A DNA stretch of 64,000 nucleotides from Atopsyche davidsoni (Eukaryota > Arthropoda > Insecta > Trichoptera > Hydrobiosidae), in assembly GCA_022113835.1 (NCBI GenBank), contig JAILWY010000014.1:9487501-9551500 (forward strand), written 5' to 3'. Positions within the stretch are counted from its first letter, which is position 1, and every line of letters begins with the position of its first letter. The notes below the pieces were generated by a model. It did no database searches and was not told where the DNA came from. It saw only the letters and a list, made by a program, of their open reading frames with translations. Positions 22,029 to 33,800 of the stretch are shown here, piece after piece. Both the position numbers and the translations under genes were made by a program.

Positions 22029-23160
22029 GACGGATTTGAATTATTAGCATTGTGGTCGCCGTCCCCAAGGCACCCTGTACCGGCTAAATAATCTACGGAT
22101 CCCGTACGGAAAGCGGGGATAATTTTGGATCACCCGGTGAAATACGAGGGTGCGAGTTTATGGAAACATTTGTCGGGTATCATAGTCTGTGGAGAAACCT
22201 GAATAAAATATCGAAGTTATCGAAGACATGGACGATTTTTGATTTAAAATATATATTTTTTAAACATTTTTATCAGACCGATAGAGACTCATGGCGAAGG
22301 AAAAAAATTAAAAATATGTATAAAACTGGAATAATAAAAACTCTGTTCTATTTTGAGATATGGAACATCTCAATTTATATTCATAATTAACATCACTAAT
22401 GTATCGGAATGATAAAAATATATTTATTTTTCATTAATGCATTCATAGTCACCAGGAGTGCAAAATAAATTTCAACAAGGTACTGGGGTCAAATAAAAAA
22501 AATTAAAAAATCTATATAAACTAGGCATTTTTAAGATTGATTAAAAATCAATAGATTGACTGTTTACTGTTATTTGCTTATAAGAAGTTCCAAGGACATC
22601 CGCATTGCGAAAAATTAAGTACAGCTAATAAAATTTAAAATGACTGTATAAATTTATTGAACTTAAGGAGATTCTTCATCATTTGATCGGCATACCTCAG
22701 TGGTGAGACTTTATAGCTACAAATTACTACACGGCAACACATAGATTAAAAATTCGGGCCCCGGCGTCGATATGTTTGGACGGCGCCGGAATATTTAACT
22801 AACTTACAGGAAGTGTGTAGACGTGCAAATTTTTGCCCGAGTACGTCATGGGGAAGCGATGAAATTAAATTGGATATTAATTGAATTTAAAAATTCATAT
22901 CGGCATAACCCGTGTGGAAATTTCGTTTAACATAACCAACTCCGCGGACCGGAGGGGCAAAAATAGATTTTTTACGCGATCTTCTGCTGACCGTAAAAAT
23001 GAAACGTTGAATTTTTGAGTGTTGTCCGATTACACAATGTTAATTGAAATTTAATAATTAAATGGCTGGTTTGTCATTGTGATAAAATATGCCTCGAAGA
23101 AGTAACACTTAAAAAAATTCAGTTCGAAGAAATTCAGTTTCAACGATAAGTTGATCAAAA
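22029..23160. other. Non-coding sequence with a GC-richer block
   Basis: 22735-22990 is a GC-richer, low-repeat block (for example CGGGCCCCGGCGTCG and CCGCGGACCGGAGGGG). The rest is AT-rich. No gene recognised. Confidence 0.4.
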
Positions 23161-23167
23161 GTTGAGC

Positions 23168-23205
23168 AAAAACCTTTCACTTCTAAGAAGAAGTGAAAGG
23201 TTTTT
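23168..23205. repeat. Perfect 17-bp hairpin
   Basis: Arms 23168-23184 and 23189-23205 are exact inverted copies (AAAAACCTTTCACTTCT) around four bases. No U-run terminator logic applies in a eukaryotic Pol II context. Function unknown. Confidence 0.7.
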
Positions 23206-23689
23206 GAAACTACGGTGGGAAAGACTACTTATATGCTCTATTTATGTCAGAAATGATTGTTAATTTTTAAGATTTGAATATGAAATGATTTCTTTAATAA
23301 ATATTTACAGGCTATAAGACATTCTTAAGTACATTTCATGCCTTTAATTATAATAATTATGTGACAATTTCATCAAATGTTGCATTTTAGAGTAGAATTT
23401 TTTTTCAATTGTTGTGTTAAATTAATATTTAAACTTTATATAAAATTAATAATATAAGTATATTTACAATTTTAGAAGTGATCAATAATCCATTTTCTGC
23501 AGCACCGCCTTATTATTACCGAGAGCATCGAAATAACCTACGAGAAGGAAGAACATCTTGTTATCTCTGTCTAACAATATTTGGTACAGTGGCGTGGGGT
23601 CCACGTCGCGAGAATTGAAAAATGGTTTTAATATATTCCCCGGCTAACGATGCCATCTCTCATTTTTATTCCGGGAAGAGAGGGCACAG

Positions 23690-24478
23690 CAGTGGCGGCT
23701 CGTGATTTGAAAAAATAATTTACTTTAAACAGTAATTAAATTATTTACCCCGAGATATGCGGGAGCCAGGAGTTCAAGCTCATTCGCTTCGTTTTAATTT
23801 TTATTGAAATATACGTCAACGTGCAAGAAAATTTGAATACAATGTATGTATATAATACATTTAGACTGTACGTAAATAAACTAGTTTCTAGAACTAACTT
23901 AATAAATTAAAATAAATATTTTTACTTTGCCTTTGCTCTATTAATAAATAGTCGATAAATTGTCATTGTTTATCATAAACTGTAACACTCGTATTGAAAC
24001 TCAATTCTAATGAATCTTATTGTAATAAAATGCTGAACATGATTAATATTTTGTTCAATAAATTAATATCGGTAACTTCATACGCAGACTAAAATATTGC
24101 TCACTCAATTATATATATTTTTTACTACTTTAGAAAGAGACGATGAAATGTCTTATCTATAGAGTTGCTTCTGTTATTTTTGGTCTCACCACAAAGAAAA
24201 ACTCGATACATATATTATGTATATAAAACACTTCATACCGAGCTTTTCCATAACACGAATACTTGGCAGTCTCCAAAGAGATATCACCGGATATTTTTCT
24301 GAAGGTACATTTTCTCCCATTAGTTTTGAAAGTAAATTCTTGAATACCTCATTGGGTATATTTGTGTTAGAATGTTCATATTTTTTTTACTAAAAACGCA
24401 ATAAAATGTTATTCTCTGAAGTCTCTAATTAAAAAGTGTAAAAAAAGCCTTTTTTTCGTTTCGTACGTGCCGCCATTG
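23690..24478. mobile_element. Possible hAT-type non-autonomous element
   Basis: The left end CAGTGGCGGCTCGTGATTTG and a right end reading inward CAATGGCGGCACGTAC resemble the CAGTGGCGGCTCGTC-type termini of Charlie-like hAT elements. The interior is AT-rich and non-coding. No clear target duplication was found, so the pairing of these two ends is tentative. Confidence 0.5.
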
Positions 24479-26945
24479 GTGCGCTCGTTTTGACGCCGCC
24501 CCACTCATAGGGAATGTCGCTGTGATGATCATTTTTATTCTTGCCAACCATTTAAACTTCGGAATTTACAATTTCGTAGACAAGTCAATTTCCCGTGGTT
24601 TTATTCGGCAGTCTTCCCACACTGGAAAATGAAACATTGCCAGGGAGCGTGCGGAGCGCCCCGGCCAGAGGGGTCTGCTTTATTAAAGAGGATATATTTT
24701 ATTTTAAAACTCTTGGAAAATATTGACTCAGATATATCAACAGGAAAAACTCGTTTTATTCAACTAAATTAAATCTGTTGATCGTTTTAAATCAAATATT
24801 TTTTCATATAATGGTAATATGCGTAATAAAGTATCTTTATGAAATATTACCCATTGTACTTGAGCACACAGAATTTTCAAACCATTAAAGTACTGTTTAT
24901 ATTATTTAAATTTTAACAAATACCAAATGCAGTATTAAGTTGGAGAGTAGTATGATTTATTTTAAAAAGTAAAATAACACATCTCTCATTTCTGGTTATT
25001 TTTAATTTAAAGGAATTTGATCATCATAGTTAAGTTTTTAAGATTTTGATTTCAGATTGTCGTGGGCGAAAAACTTGGGTCCACGTATGGATATAATAAT
25101 GTTTTTTGTCGATATTTCTAGCATAAAACAGAAAATTACCGTCAATTTTTTGTGGTTTTATAAAATCAAGGATGTGCAATAAACAATGTTGAAATTAACT
25201 GCGTTTAGCATTAAATAATTTATAAATATATGTAAATAGGTTATTCGAAAGGGGTACAATTAACGCGTGGCAGGGCACATCGAAAAAGGTTAATATCAAT
25301 TTAATTCCCATCCCTTTTAACCCTTTGTATTAATTTGGATGGCTTCCACAGACACGATTTAAGGGGGTATTATAAATCTAGCTGCAAGAGGATTTGAATA
25401 AGGGATGGATTTTATTGAAAAGTACCTAATAATTTACAAATTTGATTTTTAAAATAACAAGTGCAAAAAACAAGGTTTCAAAAATTTGATATTTGAACCC
25501 AAAGAAAATATTTTATTTTATCTATGACATTACAGTTTGAATAAAATATAACAAAGTTACTAAAACTTTCAGTTATATAATTACACAAATGTAAAAAAGC
25601 AATTGATATATATAATATTTATGTTTTCCTGTAAAATATCCAGTAATTGGAGACAAAATAAATTTAAAAATTGTATTCTTTCACTTGTTGGCAATAAATA
25701 CAATTTGCACTTAGAATGATGTTTTATTTACTCACTAAATACTCCTTATATACCCCATACCATATTCATGTCAAATTGAAAATCATGTATATTGTAAGGT
25801 AATATATATTTATTTTCACAAGATTTATATTTTCTTAACAAACTTAATACACTGCCAAATATGTGTTGAATCTAAAGTCGCGTATTATTATAAGAAAATA
25901 CATATTTTTTCCCATTGAAAACGGATGCGATTCAGCTACGAGCGGCGACAGGATTTATGCTTTCTTAACTAAATACCCTGTCAAATCGACGTCGAATCTA
26001 AAACCGCTTATATTGTAAGGGAATATGTTTTCAATCAAAAGATTTTTCCGCCGATACGTCCTCGGCTACATCGAAACTGTCTTCGAATGCAAATTGGAGA
26101 TGGTGCTCGCGGGCCGGTCCCGGCGGAATCTCATTATTTCAGCGAGGTATTGTGGTCTCAGGCAGTTAAGCCGATCGGGGGGGAGATACATATAATTGAA
26201 AATTTAACCAAATGATTTCGCCAGACAGAGCCCGCCATGAAACATGGCCGCCGCCTTTTCGCTGAAGAATCTTTTCCTGCGGATTTTAATGGGTTTCGTG
26301 AAAAAGTAAATACTAGCGTTCATTTTCATAACCATTATTGTATACTTAATAACCGGCTTTTGTGTATTTAATAACCATTAACGTGAATTATTTGTTTTCT
26401 TAAAAGCGTTTTTTTTGGCTCGCGTTTTTTTTTTTTTTGTAAATGGAGTGCTATATTATGTTTAACAGGGATTAATAAGCGCGTTTATTTTTCAATTTAC
26501 AAATAAATATATTTTCTACAGTAGAAGACGGCGAAACATTATGCAAAATATTTTATGAATATCATGCCTAATAGAGACAAAAGCAAAGACTTTCATTCAA
26601 CAGAATCTCAATGTTATTTCATACGTGTATATGAGTAGTAAAATATGTTTATTCTAAAAGAGGAAATATCCGAATTCAGATAATCCAATAGAAATACTAT
26701 TCAGTAAGATTATTCGATTATTAGAAAAGAAGCTATTTGTTGTTGTTTCACAAGAAGAAGCCTCGGACGCGGTCGACGATCAGCCAGTGCCTATGTCTAT
26801 GTCTAACAAAAACTTTTCTGGCATATGCATTGTTTTTTTATTGGTGATTCTAAAAAAACAAGCATTTAAAAGCAATATTTATCTCAAGAGTGTTTATTAA
26901 TTCAAATTGAAGCTAGAATCAATATATGTTATATATAATTGAATA
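24479..26945. other. Non-coding sequence
   Basis: AT-rich, with a GC-richer block at 26040-26290 (CGCGGGCCGGTCCCGGCGG). No gene or repeat family recognised. Confidence 0.45.
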
Positions 26946-26950
26946 GTGAA

Positions 26951-27015
26951 ACATTCACCCGGAATCGAATCTGAAACCCTACAGGCGTGTTAGCAACTGT
27001 ACCACGAAGCGGCGT
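26951..27015 (-). repeat. tRNA-derived SINE head
   Basis: On the minus strand it contains a perfect RNA polymerase III A box (TGGTACAGTTG, 27004-26994) and a B box with one mismatch (GATTCGATTCC, 26971-26961), spaced as in a tRNA, followed by CGGGTGAATG. It does not fold as a complete tRNA, so a SINE head is more likely than a tRNA gene. Confidence 0.65.
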
Positions 27016-27313
27016 AAACTTTTATAGCTGACAGGTTCTATTGCGCCATAAAAGTTGCATTTATCAGGGTTGTCCAGTGCGCTGGAGTCAGTCAGAAATA
27101 ACATTTAAATATCCAGGCATTAGCAATCCGGCTTGAGTTCCGTGTATAAGTTTTACGACGACACTTAGCACGAGCAAAACTAAAATAGCTGTTGTTTTTA
27201 TCTCCCCTTTAATTATTTGCTAAATCCAGTCTTCCGGTGGAATACGCTCCGTCCACTTCTCCGATGCCAGCGCTCTTCAAAGAGATGGAGTAAATTAAAA
27301 AAAATAACAATCA

Positions 27314-27400
27314 ATTCTTCTCTTCTCAAAAGAAGTAGGCGACCATCTCACTGAACATATCTCTATATCTGCTCATGGTTTTCTTAATGTAAATAGTGTA
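27314..27400 (-). mobile_element. LINE 3'-end fragment, copy 3
   Basis: Shares GGCGACCATCTCACTGAACATATCTCTAT-like sequence (27338-27366) with the fragments at 6815 and 10364, in the same orientation. Too short and decayed to read a protein. Confidence 0.5.
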
Positions 27401-28205
27401 GTAAGCTTAAACTTGCAGTATTATATAATCACCGACTTGTAGCTTCTGGCAGTCTTAGTATTAGGTATTTTGGGGCAAAAATTTTGTGTACAAAAATATA
27501 CGAAGATAGCGCGGAGACTGAAACTTCGGAGGAGTTAAAACCCCAATAAGCGCAACATTGTGCTGTAGTTCAACTTCGAAGGTTATTGAAGATATCGTGC
27601 ACAAATGCATCAAGTTTAAAAACCACAGTGCAAATGAAACAGCCTCTCTTAAATTTATCCAAAACTTTTTGAAGAGACGAAAGAAATACAAGTCGAGCCG
27701 GCTCAGACGGGACGGGCCCAGACGGCTTCTGCCCGAGGGCCCTCAGGCCGGGCGGCTCGAAATATTATTCATCTTTTTTTGTGAAAACTTTCTCAATTAC
27801 TCGTGCAGGCGGGGATGACGTCTGCTGGAAAGTGTTTGTTTAATGCTGAGGGTTTTTTTTTTTCAGGAACGCGTGAAGTTAATACGGAGTGTCGCAGCAC
27901 TGCACGGGATCAGGCTTTGTGGTATCGTGAATGCTGAATTTGTCACGCCGCTGTCAGCTTCAGACAATGGGGTGCTTATTTTTAAAAATACAGTTTTGCT
28001 TAAGCGCAACTTAAAGCAGTTTTTACTTGTGGTGATTGTTAAAATTATTTGTTTTGTGTTCTTTAAAATCAAATGTAGGTAAGCATCTCTTAATATTTTC
28101 AGAAATACTTACATTACGTAAGGAATAACAACCTCTCTCTAACCAGTCCTCTTCGAAAATTTACTGAAATATTTATCAATGTGTTTGAACGACAGTTAAT
28201 ACTAT
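27401..28205. other. Non-coding sequence with a GC-rich block
   Basis: 27690-27970 is GC-richer (GCCCGAGGGCCCTCAGGCCG). Open readings of 69-86 codons cross it on both strands but match no family and overlap each other, so I do not call a gene. Confidence 0.4.
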
Positions 28206-28208
28206 AAA

Positions 28209-28358
28209 TATTATAATTATAAAAGTAGCTTCGTATTTTGTCTTTACTTTGAGTTTATTAAATTTTTTGCATGACTAGTTTCGACCAATTAGTCATGCAA
28301 AAAATTTAATAAACTCAAAGTGAAGACAAAATACAAAGCTACTTTTATCATTATAATA
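28209..28358. repeat. Long fold-back repeat (about 68-bp arms) centred on a CGAAACTAGTC motif
   Basis: Arms 28209-28276 and 28291-28358 are inverted copies with a few mismatches, around a 14-base centre. On the minus strand the centre reads GGTCGAAACTAGTC, which fits a hammerhead 3' core (GAAA, self-complementary ACTAGT, GTC). The arms are the sequence that would follow the cleavage site, duplicated in inverted orientation. Confidence 0.8.
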
Positions 28359-29385
28359 ATAGATCTTCTCCAATCAAATGCCTTGTCCCTCAACAAGACT
28401 ATAAATATTGATATATTAAATAAAAATAAAATAAATAAAAAAACTCAAGTGATAATGAAGTGATTGCAAAGAATGCTTTTCGTGAATGGCTTTTTAACTT
28501 ATTTATAAAAATATAATTTATTATTATTAAGTTGTTCTCAAAAACTTTGAAAACATCGCAGGTTTAACAAACAAGTTAAAACTATTTTTAATTAATTTAA
28601 TCATTTTAGTATTAATTAATAACGAATTCAAAAAATTACAGGTTTTTTCACTTGAAATTGAATCTCTAAAAAACGGATGAACTCTTTGATATCTCAGCAA
28701 GAAAAATAAAGAAATTTAATATATTTTTAAATTTACTCAAACTGCTGAAGTAAAAACTAGGTTAGTAAGAATACAAATAAAACTATGTTTAAAATATGAA
28801 ATGTAGACCAAGGAAAAATATGCCCATAAAAATATAATTTATTAGCATATTTCATAGTTAAATATATGAATTAATTGAATCGACATTACTTTTTGTAAAA
28901 AGAAAACTTATTGACCCAAATAAATAAATATTAAATGAAAATTCATTTATACTCCAGATTGTATACGAGAAAAGTTGAATTATACAGTGTGGTATCGAAA
29001 TTAAATTTACTTTCTGATGAGACGTAATATTTCTTTACGGCGGACCGATTCGAGAACAGACCAAGTTCGGGGGTGATATGTATTTATCACTTTTAAATTT
29101 ATTCGAGTGGGGAAGAATAAAATGCGTCCCAACTTTTTCCATCAGGAGAGCCGGAGCTGCCAAACTTTGACAAATATGAAAAGAAAATGGAAAAGACGAA
29201 TTGGCAGAAATGAGGGAACGATGAGGTTACAAATGACGGTTTTTTCTTTTATTACTTTCTCTCTCGGGGCCCGCCACGCCGCGTCACTGCTGCAAGTCCT
29301 CGGAATGTTGTGAGGAGGCTGTCGCACTTGGCATTAATTTGTTTGTATTAAAATAATTACTTTGAAAATAAAAATAAAAAAAACA
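28359..29385. other. Non-coding sequence
   Basis: AT-rich to 29030. Then comes a GC-richer block, 29030-29330, with overlapping open readings of 61-68 codons on both strands and no family match. Confidence 0.45.
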
Positions 29386-29388
29386 TAT

Positions 29389-29524
29389 CTTATTCTTCAG
29401 GTGCTTCTCACATAACATATATCAGACCATCTCACAGAACATATCTCAATTCTGGCGCAATCTTATCAGACGTACTTCCGACTCACAGCCACTGACGCAA
29501 ATTTCTTTCAATTCTTCCAATGTC
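29389..29524 (-). mobile_element. LINE 3'-end fragment, copy 4
   Basis: Shares TCTTCAGGTGC, GACCATCTCAC, GAACATATCTC and CGACTCACAGCCA-like words with the other copies, in the same orientation and order. Heavily decayed. Confidence 0.55.
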
Positions 29525-30169
29525 TCTTTTTTTTAGATTTTTCATTGGAATATCAGCTATAGTAGAACATAATCGGTATATATATATTTTGTTACAAGGT
29601 TTTGCAAGTAAATGCATGTGCGTGACGCAGTTCGAATCGAAGAACTTCCAAGTAAAGGCGCGTCTCTTGACAGTCCTCTGGAGTGGCTTTAAAAATTCAT
29701 TTCGCTTCTTCTCCGTGGGGTCAGCATAGAAAATCTCCCCGACGAAGACATCGGCCCCCTGCACTGCATGGAATATTTAGCCGCTCGATCAATACCCCCG
29801 CCGATACAAATGCCAGAAGTGAAACTTTAATGAGGAAGCCACGAGACATTTCAGTAATGACTCAATCGGCTCCGGCAACTTGCAAGGGTAGAAATATCGC
29901 TTCAGGCGGCTGAAGAAGTTATTTAGTATTTACTGTCGACGTATTTTAACATTGCAACCTTTGATCTTATTGAAATATCTTTACTTTTGAAGTATAATAT
30001 ATTTTTATATAAATTATTAAAACGAATTTAAATAAGCGATTTTAAATAATTACATATTTATCCAAATTGCTGAATATCGATCCAAATTGCTGGCTTATCG
30101 ATGTATTGAATATTATTACTTTCTATTTTTTATAATGGCAAAAACTGTCTAAGTTCGTCTAAAAACTGT

Positions 30170-30854
30170 CTATGGTAGTACAAGTGAGGTGAAAGCTATG
30201 TGAAAGCGTCTCTGATATTTTTGTGTTGATAAAAGTAAGGTGAGAGCTATGTGAAAGTGTCTATGATATTTTTGCGTTGATAAAAGTGAGGTGAAAGCCA
30301 TGTGAAAGTCTATCTGATATTTTTGCGATAGTACAAGTGAGGTGAAAGCCACGTGAATTAGTTAGAAAGTAACAATAATTAAACAGAGAAATATATTCGA
30401 AAATAATTACATATATCGTTATAATTTTCAAAATAATAATTTTTTTCAGAAAATAATATATACGCCTGTTGAAATAGCATCTTATGGGTGTATTTTGGTT
30501 TGTATCCGTCTCTATAATGCATGAATATCTTAATAAACTTATTCCTGACTCTAACTGATATTTTTCCTATTCTAATCTGTTTGCAATTTTTAGCTATAAA
30601 TGTACATTTTTAAGTTGCTTTTTAAAATATTAATTCGTTACATATTTGCCCCAATTCGACCCAATCACCAGAATTTTTATGTTATTATTTACTACTTATT
30701 ATTTATTTTACATAAAAATATAAACAGTAATTTTTTAAATTAAATATTTTTACTATGTCCAAGTATAAATATACTTTGAAAAAATAAATGGTGCCCGCCA
30801 CCCGACCGGCATTCTTGAATGTGGTTTTGGGTGCAAAAAGGTTGGGGACCCCTG
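30170..30854 (-). mobile_element. hAT-type non-autonomous element, copy related to 56133-56671
   Basis: The right end reads inward CAGGGGTCCCCAACCTTT, then a GCCGGTCGGGTGGCGGGC-like block, as at the left end of the element at 56133. A 33-bp run (30464-30496) is identical to 56476-56444 in inverse orientation. The left part is replaced or expanded by the 51-bp tandem repeat; no left terminus or target duplication is seen. Confidence 0.7.
30176..30352. repeat. Minisatellite, 51-bp unit, about 3.4 copies
   Basis: Units start at about 30182, 30233, 30284 and 30335 with AAGTGAGGTGAAAGC as the shared opening and TGATATTTTTGCG near the end. The unit length is divisible by three, so a repetitive 60-codon reading survives on the minus strand; I consider it chance. 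The TGATATTTTTGCG piece also occurs once in the related element at 56133-56671, suggesting the array grew from element sequence. Confidence 0.85.
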
Positions 30855-33800
30855 CCTTAAGGAAAAAAAATTGTGATAAAAATTAATGTTATTAGATAAT
30901 TCATACGCGGATACAATTCTTTATAGCAATGTTTTAATTTGAGTAGCCGTAAAGTTACAATTTTCACGAGTTTTTAATACTGACAAAATTAATAAAAAAT
31001 ATTTAATTGTATTAGTTAAATAGTTACTTAAAAAAGTTCTTCGAATAAATGCTTATTTTTTGTCCTTTTTGATGAGTCTCACGGGATTTATTGTCCCTAT
31101 AAGTGAGATTAAATGCGCATAGATCCAGAATGAATCGTATTTTCAGAGCCTTCTAATAAAAAGATTCACTGCAAAATAGTAACAATTCAGGGCAGAACAA
31201 AGAACCGAGTTTCATTAGAAAGCTGCAAATACAAAAAGCGTCTCAATTCCATTAACAACTCTTTTTTCTCTAACAGCCACACATTGTATCGCCGCCTTGA
31301 GACTACTCGAAGATTTAAAGCGAGTGCAAGCCAAATCCACCCTTCAGGAAGGGTGGAGGGCGTGCAGTCTATTAAAGAACTCTTCATGCCGAATTTCACC
31401 CCCACCGTGTTGACAAGTACGCTTTTTGTCTGAAGTGTTTCATTCTGTGTACGAGATTCGAAGCTTAAAGTGGAAGTGAATGCATACCATTCTATTGCTA
31501 GAAATTATTTTTATTATTTAAAAAAAAACTCAAATACATTTTGAGTTTTTAAATAAAACTGTACTGGTCATTTAAGTCCACTAAAGAGGGTTGCCTTGTT
31601 ACTTTCTTCCTGAAACGATGGCGTAAATAAATCACTCAAAACACGTGTTCTCTGGTCGCCTTTATTTGCCGACTAGTAAAAAATATTAAAAAAAATAATA
31701 ATATAGACAACAAGGGAAAATTATAAGAAGCAGTGGCTCGACGTCTCATACATACATTGTAGGATATTTAGAAAAATATATAAATAAAAAATTCTGAATA
31801 TTGTGTTCAGATAAATCAAAGCACATCTTATTAATGCAAGACCGACAGCAATTGAAAAGGATTTTTCCCGAGATAGAATGATCAAATATTCCAATGAAAA
31901 AGTAAAAAAATCGCTGACCGTCGGATTGTTCCGTTCGCAGAGAGAAATCCGCCATTATGTCGAAGCCGGTAGGTATGGTTGATTTTCCGACGCCGGCTTC
32001 CTTCTATCCTCATTTGTTAGTTAAATGAAATAGCCTAATATATTTTCTGGTTGTTCTTTGTTGGTCCGTGGAGCCGGCGGGGGGAGAAAGTCGCTGTTTC
32101 AGAATCAACTCCCCGCTCGGGCAGAAATCTGATTTGCGGACACAACTCAAAAGGATGCCACAATTCCGGTGCATCTTTAATTGTACAATATATTTCATAA
32201 CCTATTATTTTTCGATTGATTTATTTTTGCTGTGCACTACCTGAAATACCTGTGATATCCAACTTCTTGCTAATTTTTATATGAAATTTTTTTATTTCAT
32301 TTATTACTTTTTTCACGACGTCGCTGGGATTTGAACCCACACCTCTTTTTTTGAATACATTGTAATCATTAAAAATTAAATACTTTTTTAATTAATTTTT
32401 GTTATGTTATTTATAAACATGCATATTTTAAAGTATTATACAAAACACGTTGAATTATATGGATAGATCAAAATAAGCACCAAAAAAGTGTTTATTGTGG
32501 AACTGTGTTCCTTTTAATTGTAATTAAGTTTTACAGCTGAACTATTGCGAGGGGTAGTAGCAACCCCTTGGCTCGGTGTAGCCTGTAGACTTCCCGGAGG
32601 AAGATAAATGAGAGTGTGTGCTGTGCGAGCTGCGATAGACCATCGGACGGTCAAAATAAATAACGGACTGCCCCCATCCTCTACCCTTCACCCCCACTGA
32701 CCTGCCAAAGGATTATCTGCAAACGTATGTACAAAAGAAACGCAGTGGAAATATAATTAATTTGGAAGAGATAGATTTAAGCATGTAACCTTTTCCCTAA
32801 ATAAGGTTACAGTATTTTTTACTTTTCAAAATATGAAACCACACGAAAAACCATGGAATGTTAATTTTTCTACCATATGGTTTCTTTTGTTTAAAATATA
32901 TACAATATGTAATATTATTTAATGATACAATCATTAAATAATACATATTACATATATACGATATTTTCAAATACTATTTTCTAATACGTTTTAGATTTCA
33001 ATGTAATATTTGAATGGTTATTTTTATATTACATTTATGTTTTATTTAATAAAAATACCACTATTTACTAATATGCTTGAACATGGATATAAAAATGATA
33101 AGTGAGGTCTTTTGGTAAGAATTTTTGATTTCTAAATGATTTTTATTGTTACAAATTCGACAAAAAGTGTCTTACCAAGGTATAAACTTGGAACTGCGGT
33201 TGTGATGATTACAAAATATTATTTAAATTTACACTGAATAATTCCTATGCATGAACGTGAATTCATCATTATCGACATTAAAATATAAAAATAAAATTAT
33301 CGACGGTTTAACTGTGTTTTTTTTATCTTTTCGCGAAAATTCCGAGTCAATCGCATTTACGCTTCATATCAAACGGGATTTCTTACAAAAATACGATTTT
33401 ACACAAAGATAAGGAATGCTGAATCAAACATTTTAATACCAGCACTTTTCTTGGTCTTCGGTTGGATTGGGGGTAGGGGTAGGAAGACAGGGGCGTGGGG
33501 GAGGGGAGGTTGAAATCTTAAGAGAGATTTATTCATTTGTATTCTGAGAAATGCCCCGTTCAGTAAGGGTGCAGCAGAGATTGCAGACATGCATATTTGC
33601 ACTAGGATGCTCGAAGGATTTCAAGGATTGTACAGTCCTGAGTTTATGCAGCAAATATTTACCTAAATGTAATTTATAGCCAACAAAGAGATTGTACTAG
33701 TTCTATAGAATGCAACAGAGAATTTCACTATTTTTTGCAAAGTGTATTGATTGTTTTATATGATAATATTTCAATTATCTAGAATATTTTCGTTTTTGGT

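Noticed and set aside
23168..23205. A microRNA precursor
   Set aside because: The stem is only 17 bp with a 4-base loop, too short for Dicer processing.
30170..30352. A 60-codon reading with internal amino-acid repeats
   Set aside because: Explained by a 51-bp tandem repeat whose length is a multiple of three; no start context, homology or neighbours support a protein.
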